Source: Granulicella sp. (GTDB taxonomy: Bacteria; Acidobacteriota; Terriglobia; Terriglobales; Acidobacteriaceae). From it: DNA of 64,000 nucleotides. The notes beneath the pieces are model-generated. The model had not been told where the DNA came from. It made no database searches and was given only the letters and a program-made list of their open reading frames with translations. The stretch spans positions 186,001 through 250,000 of the forward strand of contig JANXYX010000001.1 in the NCBI GenBank assembly GCA_025408425.1, read 5' to 3'. Every line of letters begins with the position of its first letter. Within the stretch, counting starts at the first letter, position 1. The translations under genes and the position numbers were made by a program. Positions 38,292-47,906 of this stretch are shown here, in pieces.

Positions 38292-39080
38292 TTAGTTGAG
38301 TTCTCTGACCCAGATGTTGCGGAAGCTGAGAGGTTCGCTCTTGTCTCCGTGGGCCTGGAGTTTGATGGGGGCGCGGTCGTAGGCTTTGTAGAAGGGCTTG
38401 CCGATGTAGCGGGTTTCGCCTTGCAGCTCGAAGTGGTTCTGGACGAGGACGCCGTTGAAGAAGACGGTGGCGAAGGCAGGGGATTTGAGGGAGCCGTCGG
38501 AGTTGAAGGTGGGGGCAGTCCAGACGACGTCATAGGTCTGCCATTCGCCGGGCTTGCGGCCGGGGTTGGCGAGGGGGATGGCTTGCTTGTAGATGCTGCC
38601 GGCCATGCCGTTGACGTAGGTCTTGTTGTTGTAGGAGTCGAGGACCTGGAGCTCGTATCCGGCGTCGCCGAGGCCGGTGGAGGCGAGGAAGACGCCACTG
38701 TTACCGCGTGCCTGGCCGGAGCCGGTGATGTTTTGGGGGACTCGCCATTCGATGTGGAGCTGGTAGTTTTTGAAGGATCGTTTGGTCTCGATGTTGCCCT
38801 CGGTCTTGCTGACGGTGAGGATTCCGTCGCCGACGATCCATTTTGCCGGGGATTTGTCGTGATTCGAGACCCACTGGTCGAGGTTCTTGCCGTCGAAGAG
38901 GACGATGGCGTCGGAGGGAGGGGCGGCGAAGGTGGCGCCGGGCGTGACGACGGTTGGAATGGGCTCCCAGAACTCGGTGTCCTCGGGTTTTGGCGCGGCG
39001 GGCGCCTGTGCAAGAAGCGGGGTGGCTACGGCAATGAGAGCCGCGAACGCAAGGGACTTCGGAAACTGAATGGGAATCAT
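38292..39080 (-). CDS. Secreted DUF1080 (3-keto-disaccharide hydrolase) domain protein
   Basis: 262 residues. Signal peptide MIPIQFPKSLAFAALIAVATPLLA is implied by the ATG at 39080; the frame upstream is not protein-like. The DUF1080 concanavalin-like fold follows: AIVLFDGKNLDQWVS, IVGDGILTVSKTEGNIETKRSF, YQLHIEWRVP, SGVFL, GYELQVLDSY and the C-terminal RAPIKLQAHG...FRNIWVREL. Some members hydrolyse 3-keto-disaccharides; others have no known activity. No Shine-Dalgarno is visible. It converges on the GH51 gene. Confidence 0.88.
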   Translation of the reverse strand: MIPIQFPKSLAFAALIAVATPLLAQAPAAPKPEDTEFWEPIPTVVTPGATFAAPPSDAIVLFDGKNLDQWVSNHDKSPAKWIVGDGILTVSKTEGNIETKRSFKNYQLHIEWRVPQNITGSGQARGNSGVFLASTGLGDAGYELQVLDSYNNKTYVNGMAGSIYKQAIPLANPGRKPGEWQTYDVVWTAPTFNSDGSLKSPAFATVFFNGVLVQNHFELQGETRYIGKPFYKAYDRAPIKLQAHGDKSEPLSFRNIWVRELN

Positions 39081-39241
39081 CAGAAGAAAATACACGGAAT
39101 TGCATCGATTTGGCGATGGCGGCTGCGAATGAGTTCTAGCAGAGGGCGCATTGATTGAGCCTGGGCCGCACCGTGGCGTTGCCACTAGTCTCCTGAATTC
39201 TCCTGAAGGTGTCTGGTTCTTCTTAAGGTAGCGGGGGATTA

Positions 39242-40091
39242 CTAGGGGGTGAGGCCAGCTTTGGCCAGCATGCGGAGGAGCTGCATCTGGGTGCGCATGT
39301 CGATGGATTGGGCGACGAGTTTGCCGTTGCGGTCGAAGACGAAGGACTCGGGGATGGCGTTGACGTGGAACTGAGTAGCGGCTTTGCGGCTGGGGTCGAG
39401 GAGGATGGGGTAGGTGAAGCCGGATTGCTGGATGAAGGAGCCGACTTTGAACATCTGCTCGTCGGTGATGGAGAGGATGACGAGGCCGTGGGATTTGAAG
39501 TGGTTGTAGATGAGGTCGAGGTCAGGCATCTCTTTGCGGCAGGGCGGGCACCAGGTGGCCCAGAAATTGACGAGGACGATTTGGCCGCGGAGAGAGCTGA
39601 GGGTGACCTTTTTGTTGTGGAGGTCGGTGAGGGTGAAGTCGGCCTTCTGGACGTCGGCGTCGTTGGCTTCGAGGATGGCGAGGGCCTGGGTATATTGGGG
39701 GTCGGCGAGGGTGGTGGTGAGGCCTTCGTAGCGGGTGAGTCGGGCGAGATCGACGTAGGGTGAGGCGGGTTTGTCGCCTTTGGCTGGGATGGGGTCTTCA
39801 GCGAGCGCAGTAGTGAGGGTGGTGACGACGGCTTGCAGATTGTCGAGTCCGGGGTCGCCTTCGGTGGCGAGGTGGGAGAGGCGGACGGCGAGCTTGAGTT
39901 TAGGAAGACCGGCGGGGAGTTCGCGGATTTCGAGGGCGATCTCGCCAGTGCGGGCACCGCGTTGGGCGTCGGGGACGCTGCGGAGGGTATCGATCTGTTT
40001 GGTGATGTCTTTTTCCGACGACGCGGATTGTGCGAAGGGTGTGATGAGAAGGGCCAACAGCGGCAGAGTGGTGCGCAGGATACGGCTCCAT
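39242..40091 (-). CDS. TlpA/ResA-like secreted thioredoxin-fold protein, apparent one-base frameshift at the start
   Basis: About 280 residues. An N-terminal helical domain is followed by a TlpA-like thioredoxin fold (FTLTDLHNKKVTLSSLRGQIVLVNFWATWCPPCRKEMPDL) with the active CPPC motif and the cis-proline region NAIPESFVFDRNG. Expected to be a periplasmic thiol oxidoreductase. The well-placed start is ATG 40091 (AAGGGA 9 bases upstream), but it is out of frame with the body. Removing one C from the pair at 40084-40085 gives MERILRTTLPLLALL, a perfect signal peptide continuing into TPFAQSA. The only in-frame alternative start is a TTG at 40057 with no ribosome binding site. Confidence 0.75.
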
Positions 40092-40198
40092 GGTTGCAGG
40101 TCCCTTAGTGAGGGTTTCTGTGGAGATTATGCTTCGTGGGAAGCATAACCGTGGGTGCGGGGGGTGTATAGGGAATTCCGAGGGCGCAACGGAAAGAT

Positions 40199-40231
40199 GG
40201 CCCCGAGGCCGTTTGAACGGTGATCGGGGCC
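40199..40231 (-). terminator. Terminator hairpin downstream of RNase P RNA
   Basis: GGCCCCGA/TCGGGGCC arms (40199-40206 and 40224-40231) enclose a second small stem, 10 bases past the 3' end of the RNA gene. The following T-run is weak (atcttt). Confidence 0.55.
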
Positions 40232-40240
40232 ACGCGGATT

Positions 40241-40675
40241 GCAGACGGCCCGTAAGCCGAATTTTGTTTTAGACGATCATTCCTCTACGCGACGCATTAC
40301 TGCGGCGCTTTAGCAACCTACCCGCAGGTTTCGGCTCCTCTTTCGAGGTCTCTTCGCCTAGGCGCATCGGGCCGATACGCACCGTCCGCCTGAAGAGGAG
40401 CGGATGATTCCCTGCCTATTTGGTCTTGCTCCGTGTGGGGTTTACCCTGCCGTCCGACTTACGCCTGACGCGGTGCGCTCTTACCGCACCTTTTCACCCT
40501 TACCCTTCGGCTGCTTTCGCGACCGAGTGGCGGTTCATTCTCTGTTGCACTAGCCGTCCAGATGGCTTGAACCATCCGTCCCGGACGTTATCCGGCACAC
40601 TGCCCTGCGGAGTTCGGACTTTCCTCCCCCTCCCGACGGCGAGCCGCGGGAGGCAGCGATCATCCAGCCGCCTGC
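40241..40675 (-). ncRNA. rnpB: RNase P RNA (rnpB), bacterial type A
   Basis: The catalytic RNA that matures tRNA 5' ends. Universal blocks are present on the minus strand. Near the 5' end is GAGGAAAGTCCGAACTCC (P4/J3-4 core). In the 3' part are AAATAGGCAGGGAATCATCC and the final AAAACAAAATTCGGCTTACG that leads to the end. The ends were set by the P1 helix: the nine bases at 40667-40675 pair with 40241-40249 (one G-U pair). About 435 nucleotides, as expected for type A. It is transcribed away from the TonB receptor gene. Confidence 0.95.
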
Positions 40676-40681
40676 ATCTCT

Positions 40682-40687
40682 ATTTTA
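40682..40687 (-). promoter_or_regulatory. Putative -10 box of rnpB
   Basis: TAAAAT on the minus strand, six bases before the predicted first base of the RNA. A clear -35 box is not seen in the very C-rich upstream sequence. Confidence 0.45.
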
Positions 40688-40917
40688 GCGCATTGGGAGG
40701 TTCGGGGGGGTGCGGTAGGGGTGGAGGTGAGAATCATACCTACGGTGGATGACATGAGCGGGTGCAGTTCATAGGATTGGATGACCCAAGCCGATTGCTT
40801 CCGATCAGACTGCCATGGATGTGCTGGCGGCTGAACGGGTATGTGGCGTCGAAGGCCCGACCCATCCACAGATAGGAAGTGGAGGGCGGAGCAGGACGAT
40901 TTTTCAGGAGACTAGAT

Positions 40918-43900
40918 ATGAAACGCTCATTTTTGCTGGCTGTTGTCTATGTGTTTGCGGTGGTAACAGCTCTATCGGCGCAGTCGAATTACGTGGCGTT
41001 GCGCGGGGTGGTGAGCGATCCGCAACATCTTGCGATTCCGCATGCGAGTGTGAAGCTGACCCTGGTGAAGACGGGAGCGGTCCATGAGGTGACGGCGGAC
41101 GCGCATGGGGCGTACGAGGTTGGGGGGCTTCTGCCGGGGGCGTATGTGGTGGAGGCGGCGAGCAAGGGATTTGCGATGGCGCGGCGGTCGTTGCAGTTGG
41201 AGGTGGGACAGCAGTCGACGCTGGATATGACGCTGTCGGTGGGAGCGGAGAGCCAGACTATTTCTGCGGTGGCGGCGGTAGAGTTGCTGAAGACTTCGGA
41301 TGCGAGTGTGGGTGAGGTGGTGGACCAGCGTTCGGTGGCACAGTTGCCGCTGAATGGGCGGATGCTGGTGGACCTGATGTTGACGGTTCCGGGCGCGCAC
41401 ATGAGCCATGGGGCGCAGTCGGGCGACATGAATCCTTTGTACTGGCGGCCGGGGCAGCGGTCGGCGATCAGTGTGGGGGGAAATCGTCCGAACGCGAACT
41501 ATTTCCTGCTGGACGGGGCGACGAATACTGACCCGACGTTTAATACGCAGAACTTCAGCGCTTCGCCGGATGCAGTACAGGAGTTCAACGTGCAGGTGGG
41601 GAGCTACTCTGCGGAGATGGGCGGCGCGGGCGGAGGGCAGGTGAACATCATCACGCGGTCAGGTGGGAGCCGCATGCATGGGACGGCGTATGAGTTTGTT
41701 CGGAATGGGGCGATGGATGCGCACTCGTTCAACGACATGGGTGGAACGAAGCATCTGGTGCAGAACAACTTTGGTGGATCTTTGAGCGGGCCGGTGGCGG
41801 GGCTGGGGCTGAAGAAGAACACGTTCTTCTTTGTGAACTATGAGGCGCTTCGGCATGTGCAGGCCGACTCGATGACGGAGACTGTTCCTACTGCGGATGA
41901 GATTGGCGGCGACTTTAGCATGAGTGGCGTCACGATTTACGATCCTGCGACGTCGGTAGCGAATCCGAACTACAACCCGAGCCTACCGGTGACCGCGCAG
42001 AATCCTCAGTTTACGCGGCAGGCATTTCCGAATAACGTGATTCCTGCGTCCCGGCTGAGCGCTGTTTCGGTGAAGATGCTGACGCAGTATGTTCCGCAAC
42101 CGAACCTGATGATGGGCATGGGCGGCGGAATGACGATGATGGGGCAGCCGACGGTGATCGGCGTTGGCAATGACACCAATAACTACCTGGATGTGCGGAA
42201 CGAGGTTCACGACACGGACCAGGGAACGGCGCGGGTGGATCATCAGTTTGGCGCGAAAGATACGGTGTTTGCGCGGTACAGCGCGGGTGGTGAGCACGGC
42301 TTTATGCCGCAGAATCTTCCTGGGTTTGGCTATGCCCACGACAATCTGTCACAGCAGGGAGTGGGGTCGTACAGCCATATTTTTTCTCCAGTGCTGCTGA
42401 ATGTGGCGACGGTGTCAATCTCGCGGCTGAGCATGAACCACACGACGGAGAGCGCGAACAAGAACGACATTACCGGTGAGCTTGGGATTGCGGGTGTGGG
42501 ATTTGGCGGTCCGGGAGCGTGGGGTGCTCCTTACTTCAACGTGCAGGGCTACTCGCCGATTGGGGACAGTTATGCAGCTACACCGATGCACGCGTGGGAC
42601 ACGCTGATTGAGGGACGGGATTCGGTGAACTGGCTGGTGGGCAATCATAGCCTGAAGTTTGGCGGCGTATATCAGTGGTATATCTGGCCGATGTGGGGGT
42701 TCTTCCAGAATCGGGGTTACTACCAGTTCACGAATGGGTTTACGACGGATATTGGAGCGAATGATGGAACGGGCTCTGCGCTGGCGAGCTTTCTGCTGGG
42801 ACTGCCGGCGGTGCGACAGCGTCAGGCGGGGATTCCTCAGATGAATTTGCGGCAGTGGTATGCGGACGGTTATGTGCAGGACACTTTCCGGCTGACGAAG
42901 AATACAACGATCGACTATGGCGTGCGGTATGAGTACATGAGCGCGTTGCGGGACATCACGTATGCGAACAGCAACCTGACGTTTGACGCGAGTGGTACGC
43001 CGAGCGTGTTTATTGGTGGGCAGAATGGGATGCCGGAGGGGTTGATGTATCCGAACCGGACGGACTTCGCGCCGCGGTTTGGGATCTCGCAGAACATCCC
43101 AAGTGTGGGGCTGGTGCTGCATGGTGCGTACGGTATCTTCTTTACGCCGGTGGACATGAATACATGGTGTAATCAGCGGCACAACGTTCCGTATGTGTTT
43201 CCGGAGACGAACCAGAGCGACAACTTTACGCCTTCGATCAAGACGTTTGATTTTGCTCCTGCGGTGTTGGGAACGACTGTTGTGGGCTTTACGGCGATGC
43301 CTACGCATCCATCGCCCCAGTACATCCAGCAATGGAGCGGGTCGATTGAGCAGAGTCTGGGGAAGACGACGGTTCTGGAGATTGGCTACCTGGGATCGCG
43401 CGGGTTCCATCTGCAGCGGTCGCATCTGATTAACAATGCGCAGCCGGGGCCTGGGTTGATTCAACCTCGCCGGCCCTTCAAGAAGATCAGCTTTGTGCCG
43501 AACACGGTGCTGCCGCCGAATATTACGGTGGCGAGTACGACGTTTGGCGTGAGCACGATCAACTATCTGGAGAACTCCGCGCAGAGCTGGTACGACGCTG
43601 GGTATGTGAATGTTCGGCGGCGGGCGGTGAATGGGCTGAGTTTTCTGGCGAACTATACGTGGTCGAAGAGCTTGTCGAATGCACCGGATTTTCGTTCTCC
43701 GATGTTTGAAGCCGCGATTCCGCAGAACAACAGCAACCTGGCGGCTGAGAAAGGGCCAGCGTGCGATGTTCGAAACCGGGTGGCGGTGAGTGCGGTATAC
43801 GACGTTCCGAAGTGGGGACGTAGCCGGTTGACCCGGGCGGTGACGTCGGACTGGCGTGCCTCGACGATCTTCCAGGCGCAGAGCGGATTTCCGCTGACGA

Positions 43901-44301
43901 TCTCGGTGTTTGGGGATACTGCCAATGCGGGGACGGCGCTGGGTGAGAATCCTGTTCGTGCGAATGTGACAGGAAAGCAGGTGTTTGGCGCGGGGACGCA
44001 TAATGCGACGACGTGGTTCAATCCTGCAGCATTTGCGGCTCCACCGGCGTATACGTTTGGGAACGCTGGGAGGAACTCCGTGGTAGGGCCGGGCATGCAG
44101 ACGATGGATGTGAGCGTGGTGCGGAGTATTGCGGTTCGCGAGACGGCACGGTTGGAGGTGCGAGGTGAGTTCTTCAATGCGCTGAACCACACGAATCTGG
44201 GGACGCCGAACCGGTTTGTGAATACAGCCGGGTTTGGATCGATCACCGAGGTGACAACGCCGGGGAGAGAGATCCAGCTGAGTGCACGGCTTTCGTTCTA
44301 A
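40918..44301 (+). CDS. Oar-like TonB-dependent receptor with carboxypeptidase-regulatory-like domain
   Basis: 1127 residues. Signal peptide (MKRSFLLAVVYVFAVVTALSAQS), carboxypeptidase-regulatory-like domain (YVALRGVVSDPQHLAIPHASVKL onward), plug (about 115-230, with VAQLPLNGRMLVDLMLTVPG and GGQVNIITRSGG) and a large barrel ending in phenylalanine (SARLSF). The NxxxxDG motif NYFLLDGATNTDPTF is typical of the acidobacterial group. AGGAG lies 8 bases before the ATG at 40918. Its codons are G-ending, opposite to the paralogue at 12 kb. Substrate unknown. Confidence 0.93.
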   Translation: MKRSFLLAVVYVFAVVTALSAQSNYVALRGVVSDPQHLAIPHASVKLTLVKTGAVHEVTADAHGAYEVGGLLPGAYVVEAASKGFAMARRSLQLEVGQQSTLDMTLSVGAESQTISAVAAVELLKTSDASVGEVVDQRSVAQLPLNGRMLVDLMLTVPGAHMSHGAQSGDMNPLYWRPGQRSAISVGGNRPNANYFLLDGATNTDPTFNTQNFSASPDAVQEFNVQVGSYSAEMGGAGGGQVNIITRSGGSRMHGTAYEFVRNGAMDAHSFNDMGGTKHLVQNNFGGSLSGPVAGLGLKKNTFFFVNYEALRHVQADSMTETVPTADEIGGDFSMSGVTIYDPATSVANPNYNPSLPVTAQNPQFTRQAFPNNVIPASRLSAVSVKMLTQYVPQPNLMMGMGGGMTMMGQPTVIGVGNDTNNYLDVRNEVHDTDQGTARVDHQFGAKDTVFARYSAGGEHGFMPQNLPGFGYAHDNLSQQGVGSYSHIFSPVLLNVATVSISRLSMNHTTESANKNDITGELGIAGVGFGGPGAWGAPYFNVQGYSPIGDSYAATPMHAWDTLIEGRDSVNWLVGNHSLKFGGVYQWYIWPMWGFFQNRGYYQFTNGFTTDIGANDGTGSALASFLLGLPAVRQRQAGIPQMNLRQWYADGYVQDTFRLTKNTTIDYGVRYEYMSALRDITYANSNLTFDASGTPSVFIGGQNGMPEGLMYPNRTDFAPRFGISQNIPSVGLVLHGAYGIFFTPVDMNTWCNQRHNVPYVFPETNQSDNFTPSIKTFDFAPAVLGTTVVGFTAMPTHPSPQYIQQWSGSIEQSLGKTTVLEIGYLGSRGFHLQRSHLINNAQPGPGLIQPRRPFKKISFVPNTVLPPNITVASTTFGVSTINYLENSAQSWYDAGYVNVRRRAVNGLSFLANYTWSKSLSNAPDFRSPMFEAAIPQNNSNLAAEKGPACDVRNRVAVSAVYDVPKWGRSRLTRAVTSDWRASTIFQAQSGFPLTISVFGDTANAGTALGENPVRANVTGKQVFGAGTHNATTWFNPAAFAAPPAYTFGNAGRNSVVGPGMQTMDVSVVRSIAVRETARLEVRGEFFNALNHTNLGTPNRFVNTAGFGSITEVTTPGREIQLSARLSF

Positions 44302-44332
44302 GGTGTCTTGTTGGTTGGGGTTACAGTGAGGT

Positions 44333-44357
44333 CTCCTGCCACTTTTGGTGGCGGGAG
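44333..44357 (+). terminator. Possible terminator hairpin after the TonB receptor
   Basis: Ten-base stem with one G-U pair and a ttttg loop, 31 bases after the receptor stop. There is no T-tract, so termination efficiency is doubtful and read-through into the permease genes is possible. Confidence 0.4.
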
Positions 44358-44500
44358 GCTGACTGGGCTGGTTGGGCTTTTCTCCTGGGCGAACGAAAAG
44401 GGGCTGGATTGCGTATTAGAGCAGATGCCGCCTCGCTTTTGGTTGAGCGGGGCTGTAGTCTCAAGCCAATCCGCTGGACATTCCCTGGGTATAGACAACG

Positions 44501-45724
44501 ATGGAACTGAAAGAAGCAGTGATGATCGCGTTGCAGTCGCTGTGGGCGAATAAACTTCGCACGCTGTTGACGTTGCTTGGCGTGGTGATTGGCGTGTCCA
44601 GCGTGATTGCGGTGGTGACGCTGGTGAACGGTGCGAACAGCTATGTGACGACGAAGTTTGCGAGCTACGGCGCGGACGTGTTCACGGTATCGAAGATGCC
44701 GCAGCTCATTACGAACTCCGAGGACTACGAGCGGTATCAGAAGCGCAAGAACATTTTGTACGACGACTATTTATATGTGGAGTCGAACTGCAAGCGTTGC
44801 CTGGGGCTTGGGGCGCAGCAGGCGACGGTAGCGAAGGTGGTGCGGGGGACAGAGTCGGTAACGGATTCCACGGTACGCGGGTATACGTGGCAGATGCCGT
44901 CGCTGCAGAATCTGAATATTACTGAGGGCCGCGGGTTTACGCAGGTGGATGAAGACCATGCGTCGCATGTAGCGATTATTGGAACGGACATTCAGGACCA
45001 CCTGTTTGCGGGAATCGATCCGCTTGGGCAGGAGTTGCGGGTGGATGGCGCGCCTTATACGGTGATCGGGGTTAGTGAGAAGCAGGGGAGCACGTTTGGA
45101 GCGAGCCAGGATAACTGGGTTGGGGTTCCGCTGACGGCTTACCAGAAGAGTTATGGCACGGCGAAGACACTGACGATCTATGTGAAGGCTGGCAGCGCGG
45201 GACCTGCCCTGGAGACGGTGGCGGATGAGGTTCGGGTGCTGGTGCGGTCGAAGCGGCATGATGCGCCGAACGCTCCAGACTCATTTGAGCTGGATACGAA
45301 CAATACGCTGGTGGGATTTTTCTCGACGATTACGAAGTCGTTTGGGGCGGTGGCTGGCGCGATTGCGCTGATCTCGCTGGTGGTGGGCGGCATTGTGATT
45401 ATGAACATCATGCTGGTGAGCGTGACGGAGCGGACCCGGGAGATTGGGATTCGGAAGGCTCTGGGCGCTCGGCCGAAGGACATAATGCTGCAGTTTCTGA
45501 TTGAGTCGGCGACGATGGCGCTGGTGGGTGGAGCGATTGGAGTGGTGGGCGGGATTGTAGTGGCTCAGGTGGTGACGCTGGTGATTGGATTTCCGTCGGC
45601 GATTGCGCTATGGAGTGTGCTGGCGGGACTTCTGATGGCGACCTCGACCGGAATTTTCTTTGGAGTTTATCCAGCGAGCAAGGCGGCGCGACTGGATCCG
45701 ATTGTGGCATTGAGAGCGGACTAG
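44501..45724 (+). CDS. MacB/FtsX-type ABC transporter permease (no ATPase adjacent)
   Basis: 407 residues. One N-terminal helix (ALQSLWANKLRTLLTLLGVVIGVSSVIAVVTLV), a MacB-like periplasmic core domain (about 50-260), then an FtsX domain of three helices. The FtsX domain has the conserved GIVIMNIMLVSVTERTREIGIRKALGARPKDI and the C-terminal YPASKAARLDPIVALRAD. Such permeases work as mechanotransmission or efflux components with a cytoplasmic ATPase. None is encoded in this window. It sits 74 bases before a paralogous permease. Confidence 0.92.
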   Translation: MELKEAVMIALQSLWANKLRTLLTLLGVVIGVSSVIAVVTLVNGANSYVTTKFASYGADVFTVSKMPQLITNSEDYERYQKRKNILYDDYLYVESNCKRCLGLGAQQATVAKVVRGTESVTDSTVRGYTWQMPSLQNLNITEGRGFTQVDEDHASHVAIIGTDIQDHLFAGIDPLGQELRVDGAPYTVIGVSEKQGSTFGASQDNWVGVPLTAYQKSYGTAKTLTIYVKAGSAGPALETVADEVRVLVRSKRHDAPNAPDSFELDTNNTLVGFFSTITKSFGAVAGAIALISLVVGGIVIMNIMLVSVTERTREIGIRKALGARPKDIMLQFLIESATMALVGGAIGVVGGIVVAQVVTLVIGFPSAIALWSVLAGLLMATSTGIFFGVYPASKAARLDPIVALRAD

Positions 45725-45798
45725 GGACAGAGCAGTTGTTGGCTGGTGGTTGTTTTTCGCGGCAACGACGACGGCAGGTTTGAGACGGGAAGGTTTGT

Positions 45799-47052
45799 AT
45801 GCGGATTGCTGATTTCAAAGAGACGGTTGCGATGGCGTTGGATACGCTGCGGACGAACAAGGTGCGGAGCGGCCTGACGATTCTGGGAATCGTGATTGGC
45901 GTGTTGACCGTGATTGTGATTTCGTCGGTGGTGAATGGCCTGAACAATAATGTTGAGGCGCTGGTGCAGTCGTTGGGTTCGAATGTGCTGTTTGTATTTC
46001 GGTTTCCGGTGTTTGGGCAGCGGCCTACGACGGAGATGCTGACGCGGAAGCAGATGACGTACGAGGATGCGATCGCGATGCGGAGCTTGCCGCATGTGGT
46101 GGCGGTGTCTCCGGCGCTGCAGTACACGGACAATACTGCTCCGGGACGCGGTGGTACGACGGCGATCAAGGCTGGTAGCCGGAAGATGCAGAACACAATT
46201 ATCACAGGCAATACTCCGGATCAGAAGGACGTGAGCGAACTGGATTTGCAGGAAGGCCGGTTCTTCAACGAGGGCGATCTGGAGCGGGCCGGGAAGATAA
46301 CGGTGCTGGGCCACGACACGGCGTCGGAGCTTTTCCCGAATGAGAGTGCGGTAGGGAAAGAGGTGGCGGTGAGCGGAATGCTGTTTACCGTGGTGGGGGT
46401 TCTGGACAAGCAGAAGACGGCGTTTGGAGGTGGTAAGAATCCGCAGGACAACCAGGCCTATTTTCCGATTACGACATTTCACTATATGCATCCGGAGCAG
46501 TTGGACTACTGGATTACGCTGAAGTATGACGATCCGAAGAACCGCGTTGCGGTGGAGGATGAGTTGCAGGAGTTGCTGCGGCGGCGGCGGAAGGTGGCGA
46601 ATGAGAAGCCGGACAACTTTGCGATCTTTGGGACCGACTCGCTGACACGTTTGTGGAACCAGGTGACGGGTGGGCTGTTTCTACTGCTGTTTGCGCTGTC
46701 GAGCGTGGCTCTGCTGGTGGGCGGCGTGGGCGTGATGAACATCATGCTGGTGAGCGTTACGGAGCGGACAAGAGAGATTGGGATTCGAAAGGCGATTGGA
46801 GCGACGAAGAAGACAATTCTGGCGCAGTTTACGCTGGAGGCGATGACGCTGTGCGCTGTGGGCGGCTTGATTGGTGTGGTGCTTGGGAGCGCAGTTGCGT
46901 TGGGGCTGCGGTACATCATTTCGTCGCTGGTATCGCCGCTGTGGATCCTGATTGCGTTTGGGAGTTCGTGCGGGATTGGGCTGGTGTTCGGGATCTATCC
47001 GGCCTGGAAGGCTGCGAATCTGGATCCGATTGATGCGCTGCGGTATGAGTAG
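45799..47052 (+). CDS. MacB/FtsX-type ABC transporter permease, second of a pair
   Basis: 417 residues and the same architecture as its upstream neighbour: N-terminal helix (ALDTLRTNKVRSGLTILGIVIGVLTVIVI), MacB-like periplasmic core, and an FtsX domain with GVGVMNIMLVSVTERTREIGIRKAIGATKKTI and final YPAWKAANLDPIDALRYE. The two differ most in the periplasmic domain, suggesting a heterodimer or two separate specificities. No ATPase or periplasmic adaptor gene is near, so an ATPase must come from elsewhere. Confidence 0.92.
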   Translation: MRIADFKETVAMALDTLRTNKVRSGLTILGIVIGVLTVIVISSVVNGLNNNVEALVQSLGSNVLFVFRFPVFGQRPTTEMLTRKQMTYEDAIAMRSLPHVVAVSPALQYTDNTAPGRGGTTAIKAGSRKMQNTIITGNTPDQKDVSELDLQEGRFFNEGDLERAGKITVLGHDTASELFPNESAVGKEVAVSGMLFTVVGVLDKQKTAFGGGKNPQDNQAYFPITTFHYMHPEQLDYWITLKYDDPKNRVAVEDELQELLRRRRKVANEKPDNFAIFGTDSLTRLWNQVTGGLFLLLFALSSVALLVGGVGVMNIMLVSVTERTREIGIRKAIGATKKTILAQFTLEAMTLCAVGGLIGVVLGSAVALGLRYIISSLVSPLWILIAFGSSCGIGLVFGIYPAWKAANLDPIDALRYE

Positions 47053-47127
47053 GGTGAGGTAGGTTCCGCGTTGTTTCGCAGACTCGCGGGGTGCGGTTCG
47101 AGTAGGTGGTGTCCTCCCTCATCATGT

Positions 47128-47615
47128 TCATTTTGTAGGAGTCCAAAGGGCAGCATGGGTCAACGTATTGGCGGCCGTAGAAGAGCCGACCACCTGGCCG
47201 CGGCTGTTGATACCCAAAGCTTCGCTGAAGTTGCCACCTGGGAGGGTGCCGAGGTCGACCATTGCTCCGTTTTCGAATAAAAATGCGTGTCCGAATGAGC
47301 TCGGTGTGGACGAGGAGCCGACTATCTGGCCGCGGTCGTTGATAGCGGCAGCGCGACTGGTGGAGCCGCCGGGGAGAGTGCCGAAAAGGCATGGGGTTGA
47401 AACAGACCGTTGGTTTCCGAAGTACCGACTATTTGGCCGCGGTTGTTGATGCCTGTAGCCTGGCTGGTGAAGCCATTGGCGAGCGTGCCTAGATTCTGGA
47501 TGCTGAAACTTTGGGCTATGGCAGGCTGCAATGCGGCGATGCATAGCAGGGCGAAGATAATAAGCGTGCGGCGAAGGCAGTGACTCCTGCCAAGTAGCTT
47601 GCAAGGCAATTCCAT
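47128..47615 (-). pseudogene. HAF-repeat secreted protein, disrupted by a deletion/frameshift
   Basis: From the ATG at 47615 there is a signal peptide (CLRRTLIIFALLCIAALQPAIAQ) and a first repeat (NLGTLANGFTSQATGINNRGQIVGTS...HAF). At about 47381-47393 the phase changes: the continuation GTLPGGSTSRAAAINDRGQIVGSS...HAFLFENGAMVDLGTLPGG and a third repeat ending LWTPTK is in another frame. Compared with the intact repeat, the segment between HAF and GTLPGG is missing at the junction. A short out-of-phase deletion is therefore the simplest explanation. HAF-repeat proteins are presumed extracellular, function unknown. Confidence 0.7.
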
Positions 47616-47906
47616 GATGAACTCCTTTGAGGGCTGATATGGGCCAAGTCACACGCTGAGTGGCATTCGCGGTTATAAGAGCAGCCCGACAGGACATCGC
47701 TTTCCAGGGGCCACGGGGAGGACAAATTCACTGTACCCGGAGCCGCGATATCAGGCTGTGTGCTGCGTCACACGGCCTAAGGAAGCTCCAATTGGCCTAT
47801 TAACTCGTTGAGTTTTCAGAAGCTCCTGCCTAGTCGGTTTTAGTCGACGGACTGCGCATAGGCATAGGAACATGGGGTCTGGTGGGTGGTTGGGTAGACT
47901 GTTGGG

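Noticed and set aside
42415-44190. 591-codon minus-strand frame within the TonB receptor at 41-44 kb
   Set aside because: Arg/His/Pro-rich shadow of G-ending codons; the plus-strand receptor is complete and clearly real.
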